In this document: positions 11,073 to 23,235 of the stretch, piece by piece | Position numbering within the stretch: the first letter of the stretch is position 1 | Layout: the number at the start of each line of letters is the position of its first letter | Assembly (NCBI GenBank): GCA_020081605.1 | Contig: JAHREC010000018.1 | Span: 3,348,001 to 3,412,000, forward strand | DNA: 64,000 nucleotides | Source of the DNA: Albifimbria verrucaria | Lineage: Eukaryota > Ascomycota > Sordariomycetes > Hypocreales > Stachybotryaceae | Direction: 5' to 3' | Position numbers and translations under genes: made by a program | The notes under the pieces: model-generated | What the model was told of the DNA's origin: nothing | The model's database searches: none | The model's input: only the letters and a program-made list of their open reading frames with translations

Positions 11073-13499
11073 ATGAAGTTTGGCGAGCAGCTTCGCTCCA
11101 GCGTCATTCGCGAGTACCAGTGGTACTACATCGACTACGATGGCCTCAAGACCGACCTGAGGCACGCCACCGGCCAGGCCCAGGCCCACGGCGGCAACGA
11201 ATGGACCGAGGACGACGAGACGCGCTTCGTCTCCAAGCTCGAGACCGAGCTCGAGAAGGTCCATACCAAGCAGCAGGTCAAGGCAATGGAGATCTCGAGG
11301 CGCATTGCCGTCAGCGAGCGCGAGGTTAGGGACGTCGTCAACCGCCTCAACGAGCGTGGTCCAGGAGAGAGTGGCCCCAGCGAGGAGGAGTTTATGCTGC
11401 TCGAGGAAGACCTCAGCGATATCATTGCCGACGTCCACGACCTGGCCAAGTTCGTCCAGCTCAATTACACTGGCTTCTACAAGATCATCAAGAAGCACGA
11501 CGTGAGCTTGCCCTCTCTCTTTCCTCCCTTGCCCCAATCGCGTCATGTATGCAAATGACTGACCCTTGGTAGAAAATGACGAAATGGCACCTGCGACCCG
11601 CTTTCGACACGCGACTCAAGGCCAAGCCTTTCTACAAGGAGAACTATGATGCCTCTGTCATCAAGCTATCCAAGCTGTACGATCTTGTGCGTACCCGTGG
11701 TAACCCCGTCAAGGGCGACAGCGCCGCTGGCGGTGGTCAGGCTAGCTTTGTCCGACAGACGACCAAATACTGGGTTCATCCGGATAACGTGACGGAGCTT
11801 AAGCTCATCATCCTGAAGCATCTTCCCGTGCTGGTTTTCAACGCAAGCAAGGAGTTTGAACCTCAGGACTCTGCCATCACTTCCATCTATTACGACAACC
11901 CCGATACCTGGGATCTCTACGAAGGCCGCTTGAAGAAGACCGAGGGAGCGGAGGCTATCCGTCTGCGATGGTACGGCGGCATGCAGAACGAGACCATCTT
12001 TGTCGAGCGCAAAACTCACCGAGAGGACTGGACCGGTGAGAAGTCGGTCAAGGCACGATTCTCCATCAAGGAGAAGAACGTCAACTCTTACATGAAGGGC
12101 GAGCTCCTCCCCGCAGCTCTTTTCGAGAAGGCCCGAAAGGAAGGCAAGAAGTCGGAGAAGGCAATTGCTGAGGATGAGAGACTGGCGTCTGAGATCCAGT
12201 ATTCTGTCCTGAAGAAGGGTTATAAGCCCGTCTGTCGCTCGTTCTACAACCGTACCGCTTTCCAGTTGCCGGCAGATGCTCGCGTGCGAATCTCCTCGAT
12301 ACCGAACTGACCATGGTGCGAGAGGACAACATCGGCCGTCCCCGATCCGGTGATAACTGGAGACGCATGGATATTGGCATTGATTACCCATTCTCGCAGC
12401 TCCCACCGGAGGACGTCGTGCGCTTCCCTATGCTGTGCTGGAGGTTAAGCTTCAGACACAGATGGGACAGGAGCCACCTGAGTGGGTGCGCCAGCTCATC
12501 TCTTCTCACCTCGTAGAGGCTGTTCCCAAGTTCTCCAAATTCATTCACGGAACGGCTTGCTTGTTCCCGGACCGCATCAATCTGCTTCCATTCTGGATGC
12601 CACAGATGGATGTGGATATCCGCAAGCCTCCTACTCACGACTTTGGCATCCGACGCCCTGGTCTGTCAGGTACTACGACGACCTCAGACGATGAGGAGGA
12701 AGATATGGACTCTGACGACGAGGACTCCCATCCCTCTCGTTCTGGCCCCTCGAACGGCGAATCCAGCGCGCAGGGTGGTATCCGTAGCCGTACTGATGTC
12801 GAAGGGCAAACCGTTGATCTTCCCAACGCCAATGAAGACTTCCCCATTTATGACTCTGATGATGAGTACGATGAGGATTATGAGCTCGAGGAAGCCAGAC
12901 GTATCGGTGGTTGGCATTATTACTCAACGCTCTTTACCACGAAGGGCCGCGCCTTGGGTCAAGGTGCTCTCAGCCTCGTCAAGGGAGTTGTTCCCCACCC
13001 CGTGGCAGTGCGATCCCAAGGAGCGAACGTCAACAAATGCTTTTGGCGATGAGCAGGTCCAGACCAAGAAATTCAAGGCGCCACCAGGCAAAAAGATCTA
13101 TGTTCCAGTCCGTGTGGAGCCAAAGGTCTACTTTGCTGCGGAGAGAACATTCCTCGGATGGGTAAGTACCTAGCAGATTCGCAATGACATTGGCAGGATA
13201 CTAATTGTGTGGAACAGCTCGAATACTCTACTTACATAGCCACGATTGCCGTTACCCTTCTCAACTTCGGCTCACATCCCACTCCTGCCTCCTTCTGGGT
13301 ATCGGGCATCTTCACCTTGCTGGCCATTCTGAGCATCCTCTACTCGGTTGGAATTTACTTCTACCGTAGCCATGCCATTCGCAACCGCAAGGTCGCAAAG
13401 TACTACGACCGATGGGGCCCTTCGGTACTGTGCGGCGCTTTATTCATTGCAGTTGCCATCAACTTCGGCTTTGAGGGTCGGGAGAGGTCTTGGTGGTAG
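11073..13499 (+). CDS. VTC4: vacuolar transporter chaperone 4, polyphosphate polymerase
   Basis: VTC4 makes inorganic polyphosphate from ATP and passes it into the vacuole. The start at 11073 opens the SPX domain ([20 protein letters not shown]), whose later helix holds [13 protein letters not shown]. Next comes the triphosphate-tunnel domain with [31 protein letters not shown] and FSIKEKNV. An acidic Ser/Asp-rich linker follows, and then three membrane helices of the VTC1/DUF202 type ([46 protein letters not shown]). Introns are 11502-11572 and 13162-13217. The frame slips near 12294 (CC), 12426-12428 (CCC) and 13010-13012; one added base at each restores the protein. The family also contains VTC2/3, but the catalytic tunnel motifs fit VTC4 best. 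Confidence 0.93.
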
Positions 13500-14146
13500 A
13501 GTATATAATTCGGAATGGGGACTCAACAGAGCTGCAAACACCAAACGCGAGCAAGTACAACACGGTAAGCCTGTGCACCAGTATCGATACTTTTGGATGA
13601 AATGGTGGCTAGGAAAGAAAGTACTAGGCCAGTGTCTCAGCTGGACCACGGAACGGTCTCGACCATGGGCTGGGCCATCTGGAACGTTAATAACCGAGTG
13701 GGGCTTGGAGGAAGCTGACTAGATTGGTTCGAAGCGTATTTAGCAACTAGCTGTAAGTTAGAGAGCGATTGTATAATGGCATACTTTTGTGTATTCACGT
13801 TGGAGATCCCTCCGGTCGGTCGGCCGAGCTGAAGCCGCTAATGCTTGGGCACGTTACATATCAGCACTTGCAATAGCATGATCACGGACGCCACTTGTGA
13901 CCCTTGAAGATTATGGCCATTTCTGGTATTTAAGCTTTATGGGGGTTATTGTGGAGGAGGCTATCCTTTCGTTGGTAGCCAGACTGGCGGTATGACGAAT
14001 GGCCTGTCTGTTCTGAGTACATAAATATCGACCGTGTCCCTTTCGTGCCACTCTCATAGCCTTGGATCGTAGTCTCGCAAGGGAACCATTGATCCAAAGA
14101 AGTCTAACAACTTGAGATATTGGTTTGGCTTTGACTCACCGCCACA
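13500..14146. other. intergenic between VTC4 and the PLP enzyme
   Basis: The genes on both sides read rightward, so this is the VTC4 3' flank followed by the promoter of the next gene. A short GGTCGGTCGG repeat lies near 13814. No gene is seen. Confidence 0.4.
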
Positions 14147-15921
14147 ATGGTTATCTTGACGACTCAATCGGAATTTGGGTGTGCACCACCGCCATGCACA
14201 CCGTACTCCATCATCACGAATCTGCCTGGTTGGGACACGGTTAAAAGGGTTCGGGATGGAGACATGAGCGACGTGGCCAGAGTCAAGAATATTTACCCTC
14301 GGTTTGCACCAATGCAGTTTGCCGGTCAGGTAGGTGGAATGGCGATACCCGTGGGGACGTCCCATCGAACTCATCTCGCTGACATTGGTGATCTCGCAGC
14401 TCGGAGCAGAGCTAGCTAAGCGACTCGACAGGGAAGGCCAAGGCGTCATGTTATACTTGAACCCAGAGATGTGGCCCTATACACGTGGGCACGTCACCAA
14501 TAGCCATAGAAAGGAGCATGTCATGAAGCCCGAGGACATTGAGCTGAGATGCGTTGATGTTGCCGGACATCGTCTGTACCTTATTCTTTACAACAGGATG
14601 CAAACACCTGGCATCATGCTCACCTGGGGCAATGCAGGCCTAGGACTTTCCATTCGTGGAGCTGAGCAACTCCTCAAGGATGTAGATGGGGTGAAAGAGG
14701 TGCCGTATGATGGGCAACAACCACCACCAACACCAACATGGACGCCAGAGGGCCCGGCTCACCAGGGCCTGCGGGAGCGTATCTCCTCTATACTTCACCG
14801 AGCTGCCATTGACCCATCCAAGGTCACATGCAAGCCTGAAGACGTCTACCTCTACCCCACGGGCATGGGTAGCGTGTATCAGACTAGCAACCTGCTGCTG
14901 AAGTATCGTCCGGGTACGATTGTGGTGATTGGCATTGTCTTTCACAACACCCATCATCACCTGGTCGAGGAGTGTCCCAATGGCATCAAGCATTTCGGCG
15001 CAGTTGACGAGCCAGGCCTTGACAAGTTTGAGGCTTGGCTGGCCGAGGAGGCGCAAGCCGGCAGACCCGTCAGCTACGGTTTCGTTGAGATACCGGGCAA
15101 CCCGTGTCTGGACACTCCTGACTTGGCTCGTCTGAAGAAGCTGGTATGTATAGACTCCTGCGATTCGAAGCATGGCCGTTAACATGAATGTAGGCTGAGA
15201 AGTACGGATTTGTCCTTGTCGTTGATGACACTGTTGGTTCCGCCGCCAACATCGACGTCTTCCCTATTCCGATATTGTTCTTACCTCACTCACCAAGTCT
15301 TTCAGCGGCTTGGCCGACGTTATGGCCGGATCTATCGTCCTCAACCCTCTCTCCTCTCACTATGCAGCGCTTTCGCCACTGTACCGTTCCAGCCATCACA
15401 ACGAGCTGTTTGCTTCTGATGCTGAAGTTCTCCTTTCCAACTCGGAAAAGTTCCTCGAGCGTACACCCATCTTCAACAGGAATGCCTACGCCATGGCCTC
15501 GTTTCTACAAGAGCAGGTCTCTGACCCGGAGTCGCCTGTAACGCTGGTCCAGTATCCGCCCTTGCTACCAACCAAGGCCAACTTTGACGCACTGCTACGA
15601 CGCAGCACCCCAGAGCTGCCCGAACCCGGTTATGGCTGTCTCTTGACGGTTCTGTTTGAGAGCCTAGAGACTGCGCAAGCATTCTACAATAACTGCGGTT
15701 TCTATCCATCACCTCACTTGGGAGGGCATGTGACGTTGATGTTTCCGTATAGTCTGTTGGTGTTTAGCAAGGACCCTGAGGAAAAGAAGTATATGGAGCA
15801 ATTCCAGGTGAATGAGGAGAGTGTCAGGCTGTCGGCTGGGTTGGAAAATGAAGAAGACCTAATCGATACTCTTCGACACGCCCTGGAAGCTGCCAAAGCT
15901 GCCAAGAAGAATAGCAAGTAG
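14147..15921 (+). CDS. cystathionine gamma-synthase-like PLP enzyme
   Basis: This is a fold-type I PLP enzyme of the Cys/Met metabolism family. Fungal cystathionine gamma-synthases join cysteine to an activated homoserine in transsulfuration toward methionine. There are three exons, 14147-14329, 14400-15143 and 15194-15921, with GTAGGT and GTATGT introns. The first ~200 residues are the extra N-terminal region found in fungal MET-7/STR2 types. The core shows YLYPTGMGSVYQT, GFVEIPGNPCLDTPDLARL, VLVVDDTVGS and the PLP lysine in LTSLTKSFSGLADVM. The frame slips once at 15262-15264 (CCC), where FPYSDIVLTS should continue. The total of about 550 residues fits MET-7. Related gamma-synthase-like enzymes occur in secondary metabolism, but nothing around it suggests a cluster. 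The exact substrate is inferred. Confidence 0.85.
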
Positions 15922-16250
15922 TTTCGGAGGACTCGAGCAGAAGCGAGAGATTGGGAAACGTTGAATTACGGTATTTGGAAATTGCCCTGCGATCCAACTA
16001 AGCCAGCCAGCTTCATTATTCTTCATGAGGTTGTATCAATAGCATCTCACTAGTATCGTCTGGTCTTGGTTTGCTAGCGATTCAGTCTAGGCTTTCAAGA
16101 TAAATGTCATATATAAGTATCTATCAGCTTTCCAAATCTTGTATTTCATTGCAAGGGTCAAAGAGGCAAAGGCAACTAGAGATCTAGCAAGCTAGGAGTA
16201 AACCCCAAGGATTATAAGAGAGAGTGTGGATTACCACTTGGCATCTAGCA
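15922..16250. other. convergent 3' flanks
   Basis: This is a 329-base AT-richer stretch between two convergent stop codons. It probably contains both 3' ends. No gene is seen. Confidence 0.4.
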
Positions 16251-19157
16251 TTAATCGACAATCCATACCTGGTCTTGTGGCAGACTGTTCAAAATAATAT
16301 CATGAGAGAACAGCTTAGGTATCATGATCCAAACCCAATCTCTAAAATCCGGTCCAATACGCTCGCCTACAGCTTCCGCAAACTCGGGCGTGGCATCCCA
16401 GTACTCAGTTGCGGCGCTTTTCATTGCTTCTCTCATCTCTGTTCTCAAAGCGATCCACGCCTCCGAAGCTTCGTCTCGATCTGTAGCGCTTGCACATCGT
16501 CTAGTTACTTCTAGGCCTGCCAAACGCATTGCCAGATGTCGTAGGCCTTCTACGACGATTACATCTGCGGAGCTGAGAGGGCTTAGAATCAAGGAACGAA
16601 AAGAGCGGGCACGCAGCGTGTGCGGCTCGTCATGCAAGTCGGATGCTACATGAACTAACAAGCTCAAATGTGATGCCTTCTTCATTTCTGCCGTGGGTGT
16701 GCTAAACGTATGAACATCGTTGATTAAGGCAGCCTCGCCTTTATGTATGCTTTCGCAAAGACGATTTCCGATTTCTCGGAACCACTTCTGCTCTTCTTCG
16801 TAGCTTCTCTGCGACAAGATGTGCTCGGGATCTGCGATGCGCAGCCACTGTCCTGAAGACTCATTTCTGGCATAAAGCATATCCTCCCTATCCTTGACCA
16901 CACCTTTCCATGGATGCAGTGGGAGATCAGGAGCTAATGGTCGAACATGTGCTTTATAGCCAGGGAAGATTACTCTCAGGCCATGTTCTGTGAGCACCCC
17001 AGTGCTGGAGGACTTCATTTCAGCCATGAAGAATCGAGCTGCTTTGACGTGTGCATCGTAGACCGACTCTGTAGAGAGGCCTAGCAGTGACCTGGGGCCC
17101 AGCGGAAACCAGGCTTCTGCAGCGGATGGTCCTCCGTGAAGATGACACGAGGGGGATTCCTCCATGCCGATTAGCCAGTTCTTGCCAAACCAAGGCCATT
17201 CTATCCTCGTGTGTCTCCAATGCTGCAATGCGTCCAATGTCAAGAGACAACAAAGTGGCGAGGCAGATTGGTTCGTCGGATGGCACGGTAACGGTCCGGA
17301 AGTATAAGGCCCATTGCATTTCGGAGAGTCGCGGCTCCAAGTAATTGGCAAAGCTCTTGCGGTACGCATCATCGTCTTGAGCCCCCAGAAAGTGTGTACG
17401 CGACGAAGCTGTTTACAAAGTTAGCAATACGGTTTTACCACACATGAACAATGGATGTAACGTACATCTTTCTCGACGTCTTGGAGGATAATGTGTAGCC
17501 GCACGTCGAGCTTGGCTTCCTCCCGGAGCTGACGAACAAGATCATAGTCGCGAACTGCACGATCTGAAAACTGAAAGCATAAGGACTTAGATAGTGCACC
17601 CTCTTCCATGTAATTAGCAAGATGACATAAGTCAAAGGGAAGCGAGAAGTACGCCCATACCTTGTAACGTCCATAGTCTCCGCATCCAAGCGGATGTTCC
17701 AAATATACGCAATAACGTCTCTGCCGGGGTTTCTGAGAACTATAGTTCGAGAGTGAGGAATCGAGGACTAGGACATGGGTAGCACTGGAGTATACTTCTG
17801 CGATCCTCTGCAGAGCCAACCACTTGGTGTGAGGATCTACAGGGCAGCATAAGGTGTCGATCCACAGTCGATAGCACTTGCTCTCCCCGAAGAAGTCACG
17901 ATGTCCTCAAGCTGAAGTACTAGCTCTCGGAGACGAGCCAACTGACACTGCTGGATTGCATTCTCGTGTGGGTTTCCTAAACCATCTGCCCAAACCTGTG
18001 TGGTTGAGTAAGTAAATGAGAAGGTATAAATGAAGAGGAAGATGGAAATACAGTGTACGTACGTGAGAGAGTGCAACATATTGGTGACCCGGCTCATACT
18101 CCTCCACGGCTACTGTTGTTCTGCCATCTTCTCCTTGCATGAAACGTAGAATGGGAAATGTTGATGTTTCCAGAAGCACTCTTTCTATCTCTGACACATC
18201 CACTGCATATTCAGGACATGAACAACCTGCTTCTGTATGAGAGAGCTCATACGTCCGTAGGTCGATCTGAAAAGCCTTGCAGGCTATATGACTGCATGCG
18301 GAGTGATCATGTCTCACCGCTTGCCTGTCAAGCTGTGCCAGGGAACATATCGTTACAAGCCCCAAGTGCATGGTTAATGCTCGCTCAATCTCGCTCGGAC
18401 ACCAGCCTGCTTCCAACATGCTATTACGCAGCCTCTGGTTCTTGGCGACTTTGTTCGTCCAGAGAAACACATTCGGGTTTGCTTTATCGGAAGGTTCCGA
18501 GTCGGATACCACGTCTCGGCTCGGATGCTGTTGTCCACAGATCACGAGAGCTGAAGAAATGATCTCTCCAAGTCCAGCAACAGACATAATAACCCCAACA
18601 TCAAAGTCGTCATTAAAGATGTTGCCGACCATACCACGGACAAAGTGAAGACACTCGCGGAGATGAACGATGCATTCGAGTCTGATGTCCGTTGCCGTCA
18701 TAAGATGTCTCAGCAGGGGACCTAGTTTCTCCATGATCTTTGCTCCGTTCAAAAACCAACAACCATCACGCTCCATAACCAACTCTTGCTTCAACGCCGC
18801 AAACTCAAGCTCTGCCTGTTCCTGGCTCAGGCCATCCCGGCGGTTCGGCCCTTCGTTAAGGCCAAGGAGCTCCGCTGCAAGCCCGAAGTAGAACCACGAG
18901 AGATAGAGGCCTTCATTCTCCTCTGCTGGACTTGGGTATATCAGCTCCGTGTAAGGGATATGAAGGTCTTGAACTGGCTGTCGCAGTACAAGAGGTACCC
19001 TGCTGAGATAGCCATGCCGGGCTGCAAAAGTGAGGAACTGCTTGCAGTCCCATGGTGGACCAACGACATACTTCGTAAGATGAGAAGCATCCGGCGACTT
19101 GATATCAGCAAGGAAGTCCATAAAGTGAGTCGCAACACAGAAAACGACCTTTGACAC
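16251..19157 (-). CDS. HET-domain (heterokaryon incompatibility) protein
   Basis: HET-domain proteins in filamentous ascomycetes act in non-self recognition and can trigger cell death after incompatible fusion. The signature blocks are present: YVALSHVWADGLGNP (across a 67-nt intron, 17996-18062), YRLWIDTLCCPV, ATHVLVLDSSL, and SAWMRRLWTLQEGALS (across another intron near 17610-17665). The protein ends WIVD, a usual end for this subgroup. A Cys/His-containing N-terminal ~370 residues precede the HET core. Frame slips sit in homopolymers at 17885-17888, 17726-17729, 17151-17155 and 17094-17097, plus perhaps one near 17390. All known motifs reappear once one base is restored, so I favour an intact gene with read errors. 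As HET genes do decay in nature, true inactivation is not excluded. It sits among housekeeping genes as the one accessory element. Confidence 0.88.
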
Positions 19158-19599
19158 CGAAACTTGTAGAGAAGAAGTTATCAGCCCGTTGGCTAGGTTT
19201 TGAATTGTACTGGTTAATGCTCAGCTGAAGGGCTGAGTCCCATTTGTGAGGGGGTGAAGCACCGACTCAGCCCCATTTTGCTGAAGACACTCCAAGAATG
19301 AAGCCTCACTGCCACAGACAAACAAAACAAGTCAGTCACAACCTGAAGAAAAGCTATGCCAATATTAAATGGACAAGGCTGAACCCTCTAGGCAGTAATG
19401 AATTTCACCACGTACGGAACCAATCATGTGCAAACATACAACTTATCAACATTTCTGGCATCTATGCTGGTATCCCTCATTATCCTCATCGCAAACGTTA
19501 AACCCCACGCAAATCATATTCTACATGTCAAATCCTCTGATCCGAGGTACAGGTGAGTCAACTCAGTCGGAAAAGCAGCAAGCAAAGACCCAGAACCAA
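19158..19599. promoter_or_regulatory. HET upstream region with inverted repeat
   Basis: This is the gap between the HET start and the MCM4 stop, both on the minus strand. A perfect 10-base inverted repeat, GGGCTGAGTC (19230-19239) and GACTCAGCCC (19264-19273), lies about 75-115 bases before the HET ATG. It could form a hairpin or be a paired binding site. No gene is seen. Confidence 0.5.
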
Positions 19600-22500
19600 C
19601 TACTGAACGTTTGTCACCCTTCTTATGCTCCTCCTCGCACCCTCGCCGCTGACTGTGATGAGACCCTCGCTCTCCAACGCGGCCATGACCTGTGAAAGCT
19701 CGGCCGTCTCGATTGGCACAGTAGCGCCTTCTCCTACCCTTCTAGCCACATCACCCCAGCGCACAGAGTTGCCGTTTGCGGTGAGCTCGTCAAGCAACCT
19801 CAAGACAGTCTCCTTCAGCTCGGACTGTCGCCGGCGGTCCGCTGCTGAAGTACCTTCGGTCAGCAAGCTCAAGTCTATCCTGCCCTCACTATCCGTAGCA
19901 GCAGTCTTGAGCGCACTCTGAATCAAGCGGTTGGCCTCGCGCACATCGTCACGGGTGACAGTCTCAGAAAGACGCATCTTTGCGTGAGCCTCGGCAAGTC
20001 GAATCATACTCTCGAGCTGTCGAGTGGTGGCAGTGATACGCTTCTCAGCAGCACGCACATCCTGTCCAAGTGAACGCATCGCCACGTAGCTTTCCACAAG
20101 CTCCTGGCCAGCCTCTGGGGTAATTTGTGGGTGAATCTTAGCTTTAGCGTAAGAGATGTACGCACTCAGCTCCTCGACTGAAAGGATATCATTGCTGGAA
20201 GGGGCAGAATGAGGCTTGTCCTCGAGGTAAAGAGATAGCAGATGCTTGGCCAGCTTTCGATCTGTTCGCTCATCAGGACGATCGAGCATGAGGTAGACAA
20301 GATCGAAACGAGACAGAAGAGTGGGAGGAGATCGATATTCTGCGGGACAGAAAGATCGGGGTTGTAGCGACTGCCAATGGGGTTGGCAGAAGCCAGAATG
20401 CTGGTTCTCGCATTGAGGGTAGTGATGATACCGGCCTTGGCTACAGACACGGTCTGCTGTTCCATAACTTCGTGCAGCACTGAGCGGGTTGCGTCCGACA
20501 TCTTATCGAACTCGTCGATACAGCAGACACCGCCATCAGATAGAACAAGCGCGCCCGACTCAAGTACCAGCTGGCGTGTTTCGGGATCACGGGTAACGTA
20601 GGCTGTGAGACCAACTGCCGAAGATCCCTTACCGCTTGTGTAGACGCCACGGGGAGCAATCTTGTGGACATAGCCAAGGAGCTGTGACTTGGAAGTAGAT
20701 GGGTCACCGCACAAGAGGACATTGATGTCGCCTCGGTACTTGGGACTGCCACCCTTCTCGAAGGTCTTGTTGGCTCCACCAAATAACTGCAACAGAACAC
20801 CCTTCTTCACATCGTCCAACTCGTAGATTGATGGCGCGAGGGATCGTGAGAGCAAATCGTAAATATCGGGACGGGCAGCTGTCTCACGAATCTTGGCCTC
20901 TTCCTCTGGAGTAATGACTCGCGTTTCTTCGATGCCGTTCTCCTCTTGATCGGCGTCTCTCTCTCCTTCAATACCAAGCGTGGAGGGTCAGCTCCCATAC
21001 GCTTCTTGTCAACCTTCTGCACATGTAGCACATCCACATAGGTCTTGTATACGCTCTTGATAGCCCGTTGACGGGGTTGACCCGAACGGGGCTGACTCTG
21101 AAAATTCCGGTAACTTGGATGCGGTCACCAGCCTTGCAGAAGTCGACAAGCTCATTGTACACACAGATGGAGACTGAGTGTGGTGTCTGACCCGCTGGAA
21201 CAGCATCAGGGGTTTCTTGCAGCTTGATGACTTGCTTGTCTTCGAACGAGCAGCGGTTGTGTACGATTTGCATGGAGTTTGAGGAAGCGCAAATCTTGCG
21301 AGGGCACACTGTGGGTTCCCGGATCTTGCCCCGGTCCAGGCCAACGTTGACGGAGTGGTTGCAGACGTTGCAACGGAAGAATGCATCCTTCATGTCAGGA
21401 ATGACAGGTGTAGTACGGATCACAAGACCCTTGATTGAGACGAGACGATCCATGTCTGTTCCAGTTAGCACATTTGTTTTGCACAAGTTGTTCTAAAAAT
21501 TACTTACCGCCAGGATTTAGGTCACGCAGATTAATAGTGCTGTCGAGACCGAAGGGTCGAACGACATAAATCGAGGCTGAGACCTGATCCTCGAGGGATG
21601 GCTGCTCGGGTTGCGGTCGAGGGTGACTGCCTCGTCAGGTCTATCAGAGCTGGGGAACACAGGTTCCGAGCTCTGCCCATTCTGGTGCGTCTGCTGGCTA
21701 GTGCTGCTCTGCGATGGCCGGCTTCTCAGAGATTCCGCTCTTGCGATTTCGACCATAAGATCGTGGACAGACTGATCCATAACCCAGACAATTTCCTGGG
21801 GATACGCCTGGATCTGATGCCAGAGCTTCCGCGTGGGAGGGTAGAGGTTGAGGTCAGATATGTCGAGGTATAGTCGAGTAGTACCCAAGAGCAGCATGTT
21901 CTCTAGGGCCTCCCAGTAGGGCTTGGACTCAGCGTCAGGAGCCGCTCGCACCTCGGCATCGGACAGACCGTCACGGTACATCTCGATACTTTTGCGTAAA
22001 GTTGCGCAAAAAGTCCTTGAAAGACGCAAAGGTATCGTCAATAGAGACGGTGGTACCCCAAATGAGACTCTGGCCCTGTCCTCCCAGTGCATCAGCCTCG
22101 GAGGTGTCGGGGTTTCTGTTAGCAAACGAGGCAGCATCTGATCCATCTACTGGGCCTTCACGGACAACTCGGCCGGCATCGTCGAGAACAACACGTCGTG
22201 CAGCACGGGGTGTTCGTAGGGCGTCGGAGTTAATATCTCCTCGTCTGTAAGCCACTGAGCTCCCTCGCTGTGAGCCCACGAACAGGCCGCTGCTTTCACT
22301 GCGGAGTTCTGATGGGTGTCTCAAGGATCGCCCTGGACTGGAGCTAGGGTCATATCGAATTGGGGATGATTCTATACTTGGTTAGAAATGTGCGTGATAG
22401 ACTTGTTATTCATGGAAATTTACCTCCTGCCAGACCGCTAGCCCTCGGTGTTCGTTGCGAATCTTCATCGGTCTGGGTCTCATGCCTTAGCGGTGAGCTG

Positions 22501-22776
22501 GGGGTAGCGGCATTATGGCCATTCGTGCTTTGGCTGTTTGTCATGTGCCTCAGAGGCGATGAGACTTGAATGTTGGGAGTGCCATCCTGCGACAACAGTC
22601 CTGGGGCGGGCGAGGACTGGAAGAAGATGGGGCTGGAGACGGGGAGCGAAGGGGGTTGTTGTTGTTATTGTTGGCGGCGTTCCCTCGAGGGGTGTTGCTG
22701 GCTTCTGACTGACGAGCAGAACGACGAGGAGTTCCTGATTGAGAACCCTCTGCGGGCGTTGTGAAGGCGATGACAT
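19600..22776 (-). CDS. MCM4: DNA replication licensing factor MCM4
   Basis: MCM4 is a subunit of the MCM2-7 helicase loaded at replication origins. The start at 22776 (MSSPSQ) opens a long Ser/Thr/Pro-rich tail with many SP sites, as expected for a CDK/DDK target. Then follow the OB/zinc region ([29 protein letters not shown] across an intron near 21457-21511), Walker [12 protein letters not shown], Walker [11 protein letters not shown], the sensor in [14 protein letters not shown] and the arginine finger [15 protein letters not shown]-terminal winged-helix region ends at 19600. The frame slips at about 22754-22756, 22000, 21621-21623, 21065, 20985 and 20323-20330, nearly all in C runs of the coding strand. 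For an essential gene these must be read losses or an inactive copy, and the former is far likelier. Confidence 0.95.
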
Positions 22777-23235
22777 TTCGGATTACCACGAGGCCTCGCG
22801 CAATGTTGACAGAGAATTGGGATGCTGGCCGTTGCTAGGGAGCTTGGTGGGATAAGGAGATATAGTGGGGAGAAGAGACTGGCCAAAGGGCACGCGTCGT
22901 AAATTGCCCACGCGTAAAGTGGTTTCCAGACGCGCGCTGAATGTAAGGGCAATAAATGGTTGGCTCGTGCGCACGCGCTGGGTTGGTACAGTAGCCACTA
23001 GAGGTACCTTAAGTACCTCAATAAAGGGTACATTGCGAGGGAGCCAAGGTACCTACATCAGGTACCTCCCTGTGCGACCACGACAGCACGGAGAAACATC
23101 GCGCCGGCTGTCAATTGGAAGTGTGGCTTTTGGAGGGGCCATTCAGCAACGCTGCTACCCTGAGGTATACCGACTGGCATCAATAAGACGACACCTCCGG
23201 CCGACACATAGCCATTCCCACCCCAACCGCCCAAC
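22777..23235. promoter_or_regulatory. divergent MCM4 / coatomer zeta promoter with MCB-like boxes
   Basis: Two perfect ACGCGT boxes (22892-22897 and 22910-22915) and two ACGCGC variants (22930-22935 and 22973-22978) lie 115-200 bases upstream of the MCM4 ATG. ACGCGT is the MluI cell-cycle box bound by MBF in yeasts, which drives G1/S genes including replication factors. A cluster of GGTACCT words follows at 23003-23065, nearer the coatomer gene. Regulation by MBF is inferred from the motif. Confidence 0.65.

Noticed and set aside
14147..19157. Secondary-metabolite cluster around the PLP enzyme and the HET gene
   Set aside because: No synthase, transporter or cluster regulator is nearby, and the neighbours are VTC4 and MCM4.
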